A stretch of 64,000 bases of DNA. It comes from Bordetella pertussis 18323 (GTDB lineage: Bacteria; Pseudomonadota; Gammaproteobacteria; Burkholderiales; Burkholderiaceae_B). The notes beneath the pieces were generated by a model. It was not told where the DNA came from. It saw only the letters and a list, made by a program, of their open reading frames with translations, and did no database searches. Positions within the stretch are counted from its first letter, which is position 1. Each line of letters starts with the position of its first letter. This document shows positions 1-9,145 of this stretch, piece by piece. The stretch spans positions 434,001 to 498,000 of the forward strand of contig NC_018518.1 in the NCBI RefSeq assembly GCF_000306945.1, in the 5' to 3' direction. Made by a program: the position numbers and the translations under genes.

Positions 1-2
1 TG

Positions 3-128
3 GCGCCCCAGTGGTGGCAGGCCTGCCGCGCGCGCGTGGCGCAAGGCCGGATTGAAGAGTTTTTCCCTTACGATACCGACAGGCGGTTGCACCCCCAGGC
101 CGCGCCACCTCCACGCGCGGCCGCATAG
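3..128 (+). CDS. 3' end of an unidentified gene
   Basis: An open frame enters from the left edge and stops at the TAG at 126-128, giving about 41 residues that include WWQACRARVAQ and IEEFFPYDTDRR. The composition looks like real protein, but the piece is too short to assign to a family. It ends 34 bases before the thiolase start and runs the same way, so it may belong to the same operon. A chance open frame in GC-rich DNA cannot be excluded. Confidence 0.35.
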   Translation, partial: APQWWQACRARVAQGRIEEFFPYDTDRRLHPQAAPPPRAAA

Positions 129-162
129 CGCCACATCCTGTCCCGATTTCTAGGAGCAAGTC

Positions 163-1345
163 ATGTCCGATCCCATTGTTATCGTTTCCGTCGCCCGCAC
201 GCCCATGGGCGGCATGCTGGGCATGCCTGTCCGGCCTGGCCGCCCACGAGCTGGGCTCGGCCGCCATCAAGGCGGCCATCGAGCGCGCCGGCATCAAGCC
301 CGAACAGGTCGATGAAGTCATCATGGGCAACGTGCTGCAGGCCGGCCAGGGCCAGGCGCCCGCCCGCCAGGCCGCGCTCGGCGCCGGCCTGCCGCTGGGC
401 GTGGGCTGCACCACGATCCACAAGGTGTGCGGCTCGGGCCTGAAGGCCGCCATGTTCGGCCACGACCTGCTGACCGCGGACTCGGTCGACGTCGTGGTCG
501 CCGGCGGCCAGGAAAGCATGAGCAACGCGCCCTACCTGCTGCTCAAGGGCCGCCAGGGCTACCGCTACGGCCACAACACGGTGTACGACCACATGGCCCT
601 GGACGGCCTGGAAGACGCCTATGACCGCGGCAAGGCGATGGGCGTATTCGCCGAGGACTGCGCCACCAAGTACAGCTTCACGCGCGAGCAGCAGGACGCC
701 TTCTCGCTCGAATCGCTGCGCCGCGCGCGCGCCGCCAGCGAAGATGGCAGCTTCAAGTGGGAGATCACGCCGGTAACCGTGGCCGGCCGCAAGGGCGATA
801 CGGTGATCGATACCGACGAGGCGCCTACCAAGGCCATGCCCGAGAAGATCCCGACGCTCAAGCCGGCTTTCAAGAAGGATGGCACCGTCACCGCCGCCAA
901 CTCGTCGTCGATCTCCGACGGCGCCGCGGCCATGGTGCTGATGCGCGCCTCCACCGCCGAGAAACTGGGCGTCAAGCCGCTGGCCCGCATCGTCGCCCAT
1001 GCCCAGCATGCGCAGGAGCCGAACTGGTTCACCACCGCCCCGGTCGGCGCGCTGAAGAACCTGTTCAAGAAAACCGGCTGGCAAGCCAGCGACGTGGATC
1101 TGTACGAGATCAACGAAGCCTTCGCCGTGGTCACCATGGCGACCATGAAGGACTTCGACCTGCCGCACGACAAGGTCAACGTGCATGGCGGCGCGACCGC
1201 GCTGGGCCACCCCATCGGCGCTTCGGGTGCGCGCCTGATGGCCACGCTGGTCGGCGCGCTGCGCAAAACCGGCGGCAAGCGCGGCGTGGCCACGCTGTGC
1301 ATCGGCGGCGGCGAAGCCGTCGCGATGGCCATCGAAATGCTGTAA
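163..1345 (+). pseudogene. acetyl-CoA acetyltransferase (thiolase), frameshifted near its start
   Basis: Thiolases condense or cleave acetyl-CoA/acetoacetyl-CoA. The ATG at 163 (SD-like GGAG at 152-155) begins MSDPIVIVSVARTPMGG, the expected thiolase N-terminus, but that frame is lost after the GGC codon ending at 222. The remainder, from LSGLAAHELGSAA to the end at 1345, lies in the next frame. Four bases (ATGC, 223-226) stand where three are expected, beside a nearby repeat of GGCATGC. The body keeps the nucleophilic Cys in KVCGSGLKAA, the His in GGATALGHPIG and the second Cys in TLCIGGGEA. The gene is therefore inactive unless rescued by frameshifting or by a downstream start, which would lack the first strand. 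A base-call error is the alternative. It lies directly upstream of the acyl-CoA carboxylase genes. Confidence 0.8.
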
Positions 1346-1355
1346 ACCGCCCCCA

Positions 1356-1379
1356 GGCCTGCCGGTTCGCCGGCAGGCC
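1356..1379. terminator. perfect 10-bp hairpin with TTCG loop
   Basis: GGCCTGCCGG (1356-1365) and CCGGCAGGCC (1370-1379) pair perfectly around a TTCG tetraloop, 10 bases after the thiolase stop. No T-run follows, so it is not a classical intrinsic terminator. It may stabilise the 3' end of the upstream message or act with Rho. Confidence 0.4.
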
Positions 1380-1445
1380 GGCGGGGCCGCGGCCTCGCCC
1401 ACGGCAAGAATCCGCCGCCTCCATCAACGCCCCACGGGTATGCCC

Positions 1446-3053
1446 ATGCCTATCATCGAATCCCGCATCGATACGCGGTCGCAGGACTACGCCGACAATG
1501 CGCGCGCCATGCAGGCGCAGCTCGACGACCTGAACCAGAAGCTGGCCCGGACGGCGCAAGGCGGCAGCGAAACCGCGCGCGCCAAGCACGTGGGACGCGG
1601 CAAATTGCTGCCGCGCGAACGCGTCGAACAACTGGTCGACCCGGGCAGCCCGTTCCTGGAGCTCTCGCCCATGGCCGCGCACGGCATGTATGGCGACGAA
1701 GCGCCAGGCGCCGGCATGATCACGGGCGTCGGCCGCATCGCCGGCACCGAATGCGTCATCGTGTGCAACGACGCCACCGTCAAGGGCGGCACGTACTACC
1801 CGATGACGGTCAAGAAGCATTTGCGCGCCCAGGAGATCGCCGCGCAGAACCGGCTGCCGTGCGTCTACCTGGTCGATTCGGGCGGCGCCAACCTGCCGCG
1901 CCAGGACGAAGTGTTCCCCGACCGCGATCACTTCGGCCGCATCTTCTACAACCAGGCGGTCATGTCGTCGCAGGGCATCGCGCAGATCGCGGTGGTGATG
2001 GGATCGTGCACCGCCGGCGGCGCGTACGTGCCCGCCATGTGCGACGAATCCATCATCGTGCGCGACCAGGGCACCATTTTCCTGGGCGGGCCGCCCCTGG
2101 TGAAAGCGGCCACGGGCGAGGAGGTCAGCGCCGAAGACCTCGGCGGCGGCGACGTGCACACGCGCCTGTCCGGCGTGGCCGACCACCTCGCTGCCAACGA
2201 CATGCACGCGCTGCAGCTGGCGCGCAACGCCGTGGCCCGCCTGAACCGCGCCAAGCCGGCTGCGCTGGCTCTGGCGCCGGTGCGCGAACCGCGCTACGAC
2301 GCCAGCGAACTCAACGGCATCATTCCGGCCGACACGCGCAAGCCCTACGACGTGCGCGAAGTCATCGCGCGCATCGTCGACGGCTCGGAATTCGACGAAT
2401 TCAAGGCGCGCTACGGCACCACCCTGGTCACCGGCTTTGCCCATATCCATGGCATGCCGGTGGGCATCGTCGCCAACAACGGCATTCTGTTCTCGGAATC
2501 GGCGCAAAAGGGCGCGCACTTCATCGAGCTGTGCGCGCAGCGCAAGATCCCCCTGGTCTTCCTGCAGAACATCACCGGCTTCATGGTGGGCCGCAAGTAC
2601 GAAAACGAAGGCATCGCGCGCCACGGCGCCAAGATGGTGACCGCCGTGGCCACCGCCGCCGTTCCCAAGTTCACGATACTCATCGGCGGCTCGTTCGGGG
2701 CCGGCAACTACGGCATGTGCGGGCGCGCCTATTCACCGCGCATGCTGTTCATGTGGCCCAACGCGCGCATCTCCGTGATGGGCGGCGAACAGGCCGCCAG
2801 CGTGCTGGCCACCGTCAAGCGCGACGGCATCGAGGCGCGCGGCGCGCAATGGAGCGGCGCCGAGGAAGACGCCTTCAAGCAGCCAATCCGCGAGCAGTAC
2901 GAGCGCGAGGGCCATCCCTACTATGCCACCGCGCGGCTTTGGGACGACGGCATCATCGCGCCGGCCGATACCCGCCGCGTGCTGGGCCTGGCGCTGTCGG
3001 CGGCCCTGAATGCGCCGATCGAAGACACGCGCTTCGGCGTTTTCCGCATGTAA
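1446..3053 (+). CDS. mccB: acyl-CoA carboxylase beta subunit, methylcrotonyl-CoA carboxylase type
   Basis: This is the carboxyltransferase subunit of a biotin-dependent acyl-CoA carboxylase, which in leucine breakdown moves CO2 from biotin to 3-methylcrotonyl-CoA. The 535-residue length and the order of motifs ([16 protein letters not shown] N-terminal block, [46 protein letters not shown], then a second crotonase-like half with [15 protein letters not shown] and [17 protein letters not shown]) are typical of the MCC beta family rather than the propionyl-CoA type. An alternative ATG two codons earlier (1440) is equally possible; 1446 aligns best with the family N-terminus as I remember it. 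The alpha subunit follows 46 bases downstream, so the two are co-transcribed. The exact acyl substrate is inferred from family resemblance. Confidence 0.85.
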   Translation: MPIIESRIDTRSQDYADNARAMQAQLDDLNQKLARTAQGGSETARAKHVGRGKLLPRERVEQLVDPGSPFLELSPMAAHGMYGDEAPGAGMITGVGRIAGTECVIVCNDATVKGGTYYPMTVKKHLRAQEIAAQNRLPCVYLVDSGGANLPRQDEVFPDRDHFGRIFYNQAVMSSQGIAQIAVVMGSCTAGGAYVPAMCDESIIVRDQGTIFLGGPPLVKAATGEEVSAEDLGGGDVHTRLSGVADHLAANDMHALQLARNAVARLNRAKPAALALAPVREPRYDASELNGIIPADTRKPYDVREVIARIVDGSEFDEFKARYGTTLVTGFAHIHGMPVGIVANNGILFSESAQKGAHFIELCAQRKIPLVFLQNITGFMVGRKYENEGIARHGAKMVTAVATAAVPKFTILIGGSFGAGNYGMCGRAYSPRMLFMWPNARISVMGGEQAASVLATVKRDGIEARGAQWSGAEEDAFKQPIREQYEREGHPYYATARLWDDGIIAPADTRRVLGLALSAALNAPIEDTRFGVFRM

Positions 3054-3099
3054 TCCGCCACGGCGCCACGCCACGGCGCCGCGCCACCAAGGAGCCATC

Positions 3100-5121
3100 G
3101 TGTTCTCCACCCTGCTGATTGCCAACCGCGGCGAAATCGCCTGCCGCGTCGCCGCCACCGCCCGCCGCATGGGCCTTCGCACCGTCGCCGTCTATTCCGA
3201 TGCCGACGCCAACGCGCGCCATGTGGCCGCCTGCGATGTCGCCGTGCATATCGGCGGCGCCGAGCCGCGCGCCAGCTACCTGCGCGCCGATGCCATCCTG
3301 CAGGCCGCGCGCGACACCGGCGCGCAAGCCATCCACCCCGGCTACGGCTTCCTGTCCGAAAACGAAGGCTTTGCCGAAGCCGTGGCGCAGGCCGGCATGG
3401 TGTTCGTCGGCCCGCCGGCCGGCGCGATCGCCGCCATGGGCAGCAAATCGGCCGCCAAGGCGCTGATGGAGCGCGCCGGCGTGCCGCTGGTGCCCGGCTA
3501 CCATGGCGAAGACCAGGATCCGCAGTTCCTCCGGCAGCAGGCCGACGCCATCGGCTACCCGGTACTGATCAAGGCCAGCGCCGGCGGCGGCGGCAAAGGC
3601 ATGCGCGTGGTCGAGGAGAGCGCCGCCTTCGCCGACGCGCTGGCCTCGTGCCAGCGTGAAGCCAGCGCCAGCTTCGGCGATGACCGCGTACTCATCGAGC
3701 GCTACCTGCAGAAGCCTCGCCACATCGAAATCCAGGTGTTCGCCGACAGCCACGGCAATTGCGTCTACCTGTTCGAACGCGACTGTTCCGTGCAGCGGCG
3801 CCACCAGAAAGTCATCGAGGAAGCGCCCGCGCCGGGCATGACGCCGGAACGCCGCCGCGCCATGGGCGAGGCGGCGGTAGCGGCGGCGCGCGCGGTGGGC
3901 TACGTAGGCGCGGGCACCGTCGAGTTCATCGCCGAACCCGACGGCCGCTTCTACTTCATGGAAATGAATACCCGGCTGCAGGTGGAGCACCCGGTCACCG
4001 AAATGATCACCGGCCATGACCTGGTCGAATGGCAATTGCGCGTGGCCGCCAGCCAGCCGCTGCCGGCCGCCCAGGACGAACTGCGCCTGGATGGCCATGC
4101 CATCGAGGCGCGCATCTACGCCGAGAACCCGGAGAAGGGCTTCCTGCCGTCGATCGGCACGCTGGCCTACCTGGGCCTGCCCGCGCACACGGCCTTCGCC
4201 AACGGCGAGGTGCGCGTCGACGGCGGCGTGCGCATGGGCGACACCATCACGCCCTATTACGACCCCATGATCGCCAAGCTGATCGTCCATGGCGCCGACC
4301 GCGAACAGGCGCGCGCGCGCATGATCCAGGCGCTGGCGCACACCCAGGCCGTCGGCGTGCAGACAAACGCCGCGTTCCTGGGCCGCCTGATGCGCGACGA
4401 GGCCTTCGCCACGGCCGACCTCGATACCGGCCTGATCGAACGCCGCCGCGCCACGCTGCTGCCCGAACCGCAACCGGCCGGCGCCGACGTGCTGGCCCTG
4501 GCCAGCGCCGCCGTGCTGGTGCGCCAGGGCCTGGCCCAGCCGCAAGGCGAGGCCGGCAAGACGGCCGACCCCTGGGACGCACGCGACGGCTGGCGCCTGG
4601 GCGGCCGCTACCGGCAGACCCTGTGCTGGGTCGACAACGGCGAACGGCGCGACATCGAGATCACGCGCGAGGGCGGGCAATGGCGCATCGGCGCCGCGCC
4701 CGCGGCCGGCCAGGCCTTCTCCTGGCGTGCCCAGCCCAGCGCCAACCCCCAGCTCAGCTATGGCCTGCGCATCACGCTGGATGGCCCGGAAAGCGCCGGC
4801 ACTGTGGTCCTGCATGCCGGCAAGGCCTATGTGTTCCACGACGGCGCCACCCACATCCTGGACCTGTACGATGCCCTGGCGCATGCCCAGGACGATGCCG
4901 AGGGCCACGGCGGCGGCCTGACCGCGCCCATGCCCGGCAAGATCATCTCGATCGCCGTCGCCGTGGGCGACAAGGTCGAGAAGGGCCAGGCGCTGCTGGT
5001 GATGGAAGCCATGAAAATGGAGCACACCATCACGGCGCCGGCCGCCGGCGAAGTCGCCGGCCTGTTCTATGCCGTGGGCGACCAGGTCGGCGAAGGCGCC
5101 GCGCTGATCGAAGTGAAGTGA
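3100..5121 (+). CDS. mccA: acyl-CoA carboxylase alpha subunit (biotin carboxylase plus biotin carrier)
   Basis: This 673-residue protein carboxylates biotin with ATP and bicarbonate and carries the biotin to the beta subunit. The GTG start at 3100 follows AAGGAG at 3089-3094 and opens with FSTLLIANRGEIACRV, the canonical biotin carboxylase beginning. Visible motifs are the glycine-rich ATP-grasp loop KASAGGGGKGM near residue 157, EMNTRLQVEHPVTE, a middle bridging region, and a C-terminal biotinyl domain whose MEAMKMEH places the biotinylated Lys at residue 639. It is downstream of the beta subunit. Unlike many leucine-degradation clusters, no isovaleryl-CoA dehydrogenase, methylglutaconyl-CoA hydratase or HMG-CoA lyase gene is adjacent in this window. 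Confidence 0.9.
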   Translation: MFSTLLIANRGEIACRVAATARRMGLRTVAVYSDADANARHVAACDVAVHIGGAEPRASYLRADAILQAARDTGAQAIHPGYGFLSENEGFAEAVAQAGMVFVGPPAGAIAAMGSKSAAKALMERAGVPLVPGYHGEDQDPQFLRQQADAIGYPVLIKASAGGGGKGMRVVEESAAFADALASCQREASASFGDDRVLIERYLQKPRHIEIQVFADSHGNCVYLFERDCSVQRRHQKVIEEAPAPGMTPERRRAMGEAAVAAARAVGYVGAGTVEFIAEPDGRFYFMEMNTRLQVEHPVTEMITGHDLVEWQLRVAASQPLPAAQDELRLDGHAIEARIYAENPEKGFLPSIGTLAYLGLPAHTAFANGEVRVDGGVRMGDTITPYYDPMIAKLIVHGADREQARARMIQALAHTQAVGVQTNAAFLGRLMRDEAFATADLDTGLIERRRATLLPEPQPAGADVLALASAAVLVRQGLAQPQGEAGKTADPWDARDGWRLGGRYRQTLCWVDNGERRDIEITREGGQWRIGAAPAAGQAFSWRAQPSANPQLSYGLRITLDGPESAGTVVLHAGKAYVFHDGATHILDLYDALAHAQDDAEGHGGGLTAPMPGKIISIAVAVGDKVEKGQALLVMEAMKMEHTITAPAAGEVAGLFYAVGDQVGEGAALIEVK

Positions 5122-5123
5122 AT

Positions 5124-5146
5124 GACGCCGGGCGCGGCCCGGCGTC
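5124..5146. terminator. 10-bp hairpin between convergent genes
   Basis: GACGCCGGGC (5124-5133) pairs perfectly with GCCCGGCGTC (5137-5146) over a three-base loop. It fills the whole gap between the convergent mccA stop (5121) and the DUF1653 stop (5150), so it can end transcripts from both sides. There is no U-tract. Confidence 0.5.
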
Positions 5147-5149
5147 GGG

Positions 5150-5395
5150 TCAGCCTTGCTCCGGCGTGACGTGGCCCACGTAGGCAAAGCGCGGCTGCGG
5201 GCCGGCGCCGGTGTCCACGGTCTCGTTCCAGATGCGCAGCAGGCGCGTGCTCATCGGCAGGCCGGCGCGCGCGTACAGCCGGGTGTACACCACCACCACC
5301 TCGTCCGTTTCGTCGGCGCGCGCCAGGCCCAGGGCCAGGTAATGATCGCCCTTGTAGTGGCGGTAGACGCCGGGACGGAAGTCCTGCATCGCCAT
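5150..5395 (-). CDS. DUF1653 family protein
   Basis: This is a small cytoplasmic protein of 81 residues. It contains the family pattern FRPGVYRHYKGDHYLAL followed by a beta-rich stretch, DEVVVVYTRLY, and ends at GHVTPEQG. DUF1653 proteins have no established function that I can name. The start lies 13 bases after the argD stop on the same strand, so it is very likely translated from the argD transcript. A second in-frame Met two codons in is an alternative start. Confidence 0.8.
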   Translation of the reverse strand: MAMQDFRPGVYRHYKGDHYLALGLARADETDEVVVVYTRLYARAGLPMSTRLLRIWNETVDTGAGPQPRFAYVGHVTPEQG

Positions 5396-5408
5396 GCCGG
5401 CCCCGTCC

Positions 5409-6599
5409 TTACTTGCGCACGGCGGCGATCACGCCGTCGAGCTGCTCGAGCATGCGGGCCATGTCGGCTTCGGTCACGTTCAGCGCCGGCATGAAGCGCA
5501 GCAGATTGCCGCGCGGCGCGTTCAGCAGCAGGCCCTCCGGCGCCAGCATGCGCGCGGCCTCGACGATGGCCGGGGCGTCGTCGCGGTCCAGCACCAGGGC
5601 GCGCAGCAGGCCCATGCCGCGCTCGCCGCGCAGGCTCCACTTGGCCGACAGCGCCAGCAGGCCTTCGGACAACTGGCGCGTGCGCGCCTGCGCCGCCTCC
5701 ATGAAGCCCGGCGCGGTGATAGTGTCGAACACCGCCACGCCGACCGCCGCGCACAAGGGGTTGCCGTTGTAGGTGCCGCCCTGGTCGCCGTGCGCGAACA
5801 CGCAGACCTCCTCGCGCGCCAGCAGGGCGGCCAGCGGAATGCCGCCGCCGATGCCCTTGGCCAGCGTCATGATGTCCGGGATCACGTCGAATTGCTGGTA
5901 CGCGAACAGCGAGCCGGTGCGGCCCATGCCGGTCTGCACTTCGTCGACGATGAACAGGATGCCGTGCTCGTCGGCCAGCTTGCGCAGGCCCTGCATGAAC
6001 TCGCGCGTGGCCGGGATCACGCCGGCTTCGCCCTGCACGGGCTCGAGCATCACGGCCACCGTCTGCGCGTCGATCAGGGCGCGCACCGAGTCGAGATCAT
6101 TGATCTCGGCCTTGGGAAAGCCCTCCACCTGCGGCGCGAACATCGTGTCCCAGCCCGGCTTGCCCGAGGCCGACATGGTGGCCAGCGTGCGGCCATGGAA
6201 GCCGTGGTTCATGGTGATGATCTTGTAGGCGCCGTTACGGTTCACGCGCCCCCATTTGCGCGCCAGCTTGATGGCGCCTTCGTTGGCCTCCGCGCCGCTG
6301 TTGGCGAAGAACACCCGGTCGAAACACGATGCCGAGGTCAGGCGCTGCGCCAGCTCGATCGACGGCAGGTTGTAGAACGCCGGCGACGGGTTCATCAGCT
6401 TGTCGGCCTGCTCGGCCATCGCGCGCTTCATCTCGGGCGCGCAGTGGCCCAGCGTGTTGACGGCCCAGCCTTGCACGAAGTCGAGATATCGCTTGCCGGC
6501 ATGGTCCTCCAGCCAGGAACCCTGACCTCGCACGAACACCAGGTCCGGGCGGGCGGTGATCTCCATGAGGGCGTTGACTTTGAACTGGCTGAATTCCAT
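5409..6599 (-). CDS. argD: acetylornithine transaminase (class III PLP aminotransferase)
   Basis: It transfers the amino group between N-acetylornithine and 2-oxoglutarate in arginine biosynthesis; some members also act on succinyl-diaminopimelate. The 396-residue protein shows the class III aminotransferase layout: FFANSGAEANEGAIKLARKW for phosphate binding, MNHGFHGRT with the aromatic/His pair that stacks on the cofactor, IVDEVQTGMGRTG with the Asp holding the pyridine nitrogen, and TLAKGIGGGIP with Lys248 as the likely Schiff-base lysine. Length and C-terminus are normal. A DUF1653 gene follows 13 bases downstream. The gene is divergent from a Bug-type receptor gene across about 195 bases. 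Confidence 0.85.
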   Translation of the reverse strand: MEFSQFKVNALMEITARPDLVFVRGQGSWLEDHAGKRYLDFVQGWAVNTLGHCAPEMKRAMAEQADKLMNPSPAFYNLPSIELAQRLTSASCFDRVFFANSGAEANEGAIKLARKWGRVNRNGAYKIITMNHGFHGRTLATMSASGKPGWDTMFAPQVEGFPKAEINDLDSVRALIDAQTVAVMLEPVQGEAGVIPATREFMQGLRKLADEHGILFIVDEVQTGMGRTGSLFAYQQFDVIPDIMTLAKGIGGGIPLAALLAREEVCVFAHGDQGGTYNGNPLCAAVGVAVFDTITAPGFMEAAQARTRQLSEGLLALSAKWSLRGERGMGLLRALVLDRDDAPAIVEAARMLAPEGLLLNAPRGNLLRFMPALNVTEADMARMLEQLDGVIAAVRK

Positions 6600-6794
6600 G
6601 GCGGTTCCTGCTGGTAAGAAAAAACAGGGAAGAAGGGAGGGCGAAACCCGAAATTTAGCACCGACCGGACAATGCTATCGTGACGGCAACCCCTTCCTCG
6701 GCTTCGGGACTGCCCAAAAGGCTCGCCCCGCATGCCGGCCGGCGGGCTCCGACCCTTGCGCCCGCCCCGTTCAACCGTCTTTCGAGCAGTCAAC

Positions 6795-7760
6795 ATGAAT
6801 CGCGTTTTCGCCGGCCTGTGCGCCGGTCTTGCCCTGGCCGCCGCCAGCTTCGCCGCCCACGCCGACTATCCCGAGCGTCCGATCCGCATGCTCGTGCCGT
6901 TCCCGCCCGGCCAGGCCACCGACATCTTCGCCCGCGCGCTGGCCGAGAAACTGGGCGCCGACCTCAAACAGCCCATCGTGGTCGAGAACCGCGCCGGCGC
7001 CGGCAGCAATATCGGCATGGGCGAGGCCGCCCGCGCCACCCCGGATGGCTACACCCTGGTCGTTGCCGGCAGCGCCGCAGCGGTCAACCAGACGCTGTAC
7101 AAGAACATCAACTACAGCCTCACCAAGGACTTCGCGCCGGTCTCGGGCGTGTTCTCCGTGCCGCTGGTGTTCCTGGCCACGCCCGCCTCGGGCATCGACA
7201 GCCTGCAGAAACTGGTGACGCAAGCCCGCGCGCATCCCGGCGAACTGGCCTACGCCAGCGCCGGCATCGGCGGCACCCAGCACCTGTCGGCCGAGATGTT
7301 CAAGGCCGCCGCGGACATCGACATCCGCCATATCCCGTACAAGGGCAGCGGCCCGGCGCAGGCCGATTTCCTGGGCCACCAGGTGCCGTTGATGGTGGAT
7401 TCGGTCACCGCCGGCCTGCCGCACATCAAGACCGGCAAGGCCGTGCCGCTGGCGGTCACCACCGCCGGCCGGCTGGCGCAGCTGCCCGACGTGCCGACGG
7501 TGGCCGAATCGGGCTATCCGGGCTTCGAAGCCATCGGATGGGCCGCCGTGCTGGCCCCGGCGGGCACGCCGCCGGCCGTCACCGAGCTGCTCAGCCGCCA
7601 TATCGGCCAGGCGCTGGGCAGCGCCGAACTCGCCAGGTTCCTGCGCGAGCGCGGCGCCGAACCCATGCCCACCACCCCGCAGGCGACCGGCCAGTTCATC
7701 GCCGCCGAAGTCCAGAAATGGGGCGACGCGGTACGCCGCTCGGGCGCGCAGGTCGACTGA
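6795..7760 (+). CDS. Bug/TctC-family periplasmic substrate-binding protein
   Basis: This 321-residue extracytoplasmic receptor belongs to the tripartite tricarboxylate transporter family that is massively expanded in Bordetella. The ATG at 6795 gives a clear signal peptide (MNRVFAGLC, then an Ala-rich core, cleavage expected after AHA near residue 23) and then [20 protein letters not shown], the typical opening of the mature Bug fold. [11 protein letters not shown] and the C-terminal helix with [13 protein letters not shown] are also family features. No membrane components are adjacent, which is usual for orphan Bug proteins. The ligand cannot be predicted; organic or amino acids are typical for the family. 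Confidence 0.85.
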   Translation: MNRVFAGLCAGLALAAASFAAHADYPERPIRMLVPFPPGQATDIFARALAEKLGADLKQPIVVENRAGAGSNIGMGEAARATPDGYTLVVAGSAAAVNQTLYKNINYSLTKDFAPVSGVFSVPLVFLATPASGIDSLQKLVTQARAHPGELAYASAGIGGTQHLSAEMFKAAADIDIRHIPYKGSGPAQADFLGHQVPLMVDSVTAGLPHIKTGKAVPLAVTTAGRLAQLPDVPTVAESGYPGFEAIGWAAVLAPAGTPPAVTELLSRHIGQALGSAELARFLRERGAEPMPTTPQATGQFIAAEVQKWGDAVRRSGAQVD

Positions 7761-7782
7761 CCGGAAGCGGCGCGGCCTGTGC

Positions 7783-8934
7783 CTAACGGCTCAGGCCGCG
7801 TGCGGCGATCGGCCAGAGGTCGACCACCACATCGTCACGAAACACCACCAGGCTGTCGTGCAGATTGAAGGTCGGATCCACGTGCGACGGCACCAGCCGC
7901 ACCATCTTGCCCAGCGCCGGCGCGGGCGCGCCGGGCTCCACCCGCGCCACGCCGTGCTCGTCGTTGGCGGCGAGATAAGTCAGGCCGGCACGGCCCGCCA
8001 CCCGCGGCGGGCCGCATTCCGCGGTGCTGGACTTCAGCCCCGCATCGAGCACGACGCGGCCGGCAGCCGGCGTGCTCATCACCGTGCTCAATACATACAG
8101 GCTTGGTTCGAAGCGCAGCGTCTCGGCCCATTCGTTGTCGCCATAGTCGGCGTCCATGAACGGGTATGAGCCCGCCTGCAACTCCGTGAATACGCCGCTG
8201 GCGGCATCGAACTGCGCGCTGCCCGTGCCCGAGCCCGTGATGGTCGGACACGCGAGGCCGGCCGCACGCAGGGCGTCGGCATGCGCCGCCGCGGCGCGCG
8301 CCACCTCGGCACAGACCGCGGCGCGATCGGCCTGCGTACGCATGTGCTGCACCGAGCCGTGATACGCCTGCAGGCCGCCAAAGCGCAAGCCTGCCGCCGC
8401 GTCGGCGCGCCGCGCCAGCGCCAGCGCCAGCGCCAGCGCCAGCACCACCTGCGGGTCGGTCACCCCGCAGCGTCCCTGGCCTACGTCCACCTCGACCAGC
8501 ACCGTCACCCGCGCCCCCGCGCGCTCCATGGCCTGCGCCAGTGCCTCCAGGTTGTCGGGATGGTCCACGCATACGCTGATGTCGGCCTGGCGCGCCAGCT
8601 CGCCCAGCAAGGCCAGCTTCACGGGGCCGACCACCTCGTTGCTGATGTGGATATCGCGCACGCCAGCCGCGACGAACGGCAGCGCCTCGCTCACCTTCTG
8701 GCAGCAGATGCCGCGCGCGCCCAGCGCAAGCTGGCGCAAGGCCACCTCCGGGCACTTGTGCGCCTTGGCGTGGGGCCGCAGCGCCACGCCATGGCGCTCG
8801 GCCCAATCCTGCATGACGCGCAGATTGCGCTCGAACGCCGCAAGATCCAGCGCCAGACTGGGCGTATCGACATCGCACAGGGCCTGCCCGGCGCGGGCGG
8901 CCGGCGGCAGTATTGGAGCCACGGAAGCATTCAC
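7783..8934 (-). CDS. D-threonine aldolase-like PLP enzyme (alanine racemase fold)
   Basis: The 383-residue protein resembles metal-activated D-threonine aldolase / D-serine dehydratase-like enzymes, which cleave or dehydrate D-hydroxyamino acids with PLP. Supporting stretches are CDVDTPSLALDLAAFERN at the N-terminus, LRPHAKAHKCPEVA with the likely PLP lysine, and a C-terminal metal-site region around LVPSHVDPTFNLHD. The GTG at 8934 is chosen because GGAAA lies just upstream and the family N-terminus begins soon after; a downstream GTG is an alternative. A run of five GCCAGC hexamers inside the gene (8414-8443) encodes alternating Leu-Ala. It is divergent from the TAXI transporter genes, which could supply its substrate. 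Confidence 0.75.
   Translation of the reverse strand: MNASVAPILPPAARAGQALCDVDTPSLALDLAAFERNLRVMQDWAERHGVALRPHAKAHKCPEVALRQLALGARGICCQKVSEALPFVAAGVRDIHISNEVVGPVKLALLGELARQADISVCVDHPDNLEALAQAMERAGARVTVLVEVDVGQGRCGVTDPQVVLALALALALARRADAAAGLRFGGLQAYHGSVQHMRTQADRAAVCAEVARAAAAHADALRAAGLACPTITGSGTGSAQFDAASGVFTELQAGSYPFMDADYGDNEWAETLRFEPSLYVLSTVMSTPAAGRVVLDAGLKSSTAECGPPRVAGRAGLTYLAANDEHGVARVEPGAPAPALGKMVRLVPSHVDPTFNLHDSLVVFRDDVVVDLWPIAARGLSR
8414..8443. repeat. five tandem GCCAGC hexamers inside the D-threonine aldolase-like gene
   Basis: Five exact copies of the hexamer run in frame and encode a Leu-Ala repeat. Change in copy number would alter protein length by two residues per unit without shifting the frame. 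Confidence 0.8.
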
Positions 8935-9024
8935 AGCGAGTTTCCTTGTTCGTATTCGTTTCGACGGCTGCGCCGCGCACGGCAAGTCATAACCTGGGCA
9001 GGGGTAGCCATAACCCGAGGCCGG

Positions 9025-9042
9025 GTTTACCCCCAGGTAAAC
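9025..9042. promoter_or_regulatory. inverted repeat in the divergent intergenic region, possible operator
   Basis: GTTTACC (9025-9031) and GGTAAAC (9036-9042) form a 7-bp inverted repeat with a four-base spacer, between the divergent D-threonine aldolase-like gene and the TAXI operon. Its position upstream of the candidate promoter at 9072-9101 suits a regulator site. The regulator is unknown. Confidence 0.35.
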
Positions 9043-9071
9043 GATACCCCTCCGGACATTGGCTAACGCTT

Positions 9072-9101
9072 TTGTGCATGACAAAATCCCGAACCTATAA
9101 A
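9072..9101 (+). promoter_or_regulatory. candidate sigma-70 promoter for the TAXI transporter operon
   Basis: TTGTGC (9072-9077) and TATAAA (9096-9101) are separated by 18 bases and sit about 45 bases before the start at 9146. The -10 matches consensus at five of six positions. Confidence 0.45.
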
Positions 9102-9145
9102 GGGTTGTACCGCAAGGCTCGCCCTTTTTCACTGGAGAAGCCCTC

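Noticed and set aside
2953..5187. 744-codon open frame antisense to mccA
   Set aside because: It mirrors a strongly supported biotin carboxylase gene, is rich in His, Ala, Gly, Arg and Asp without family motifs, and is expected from codon bias in GC-rich DNA.
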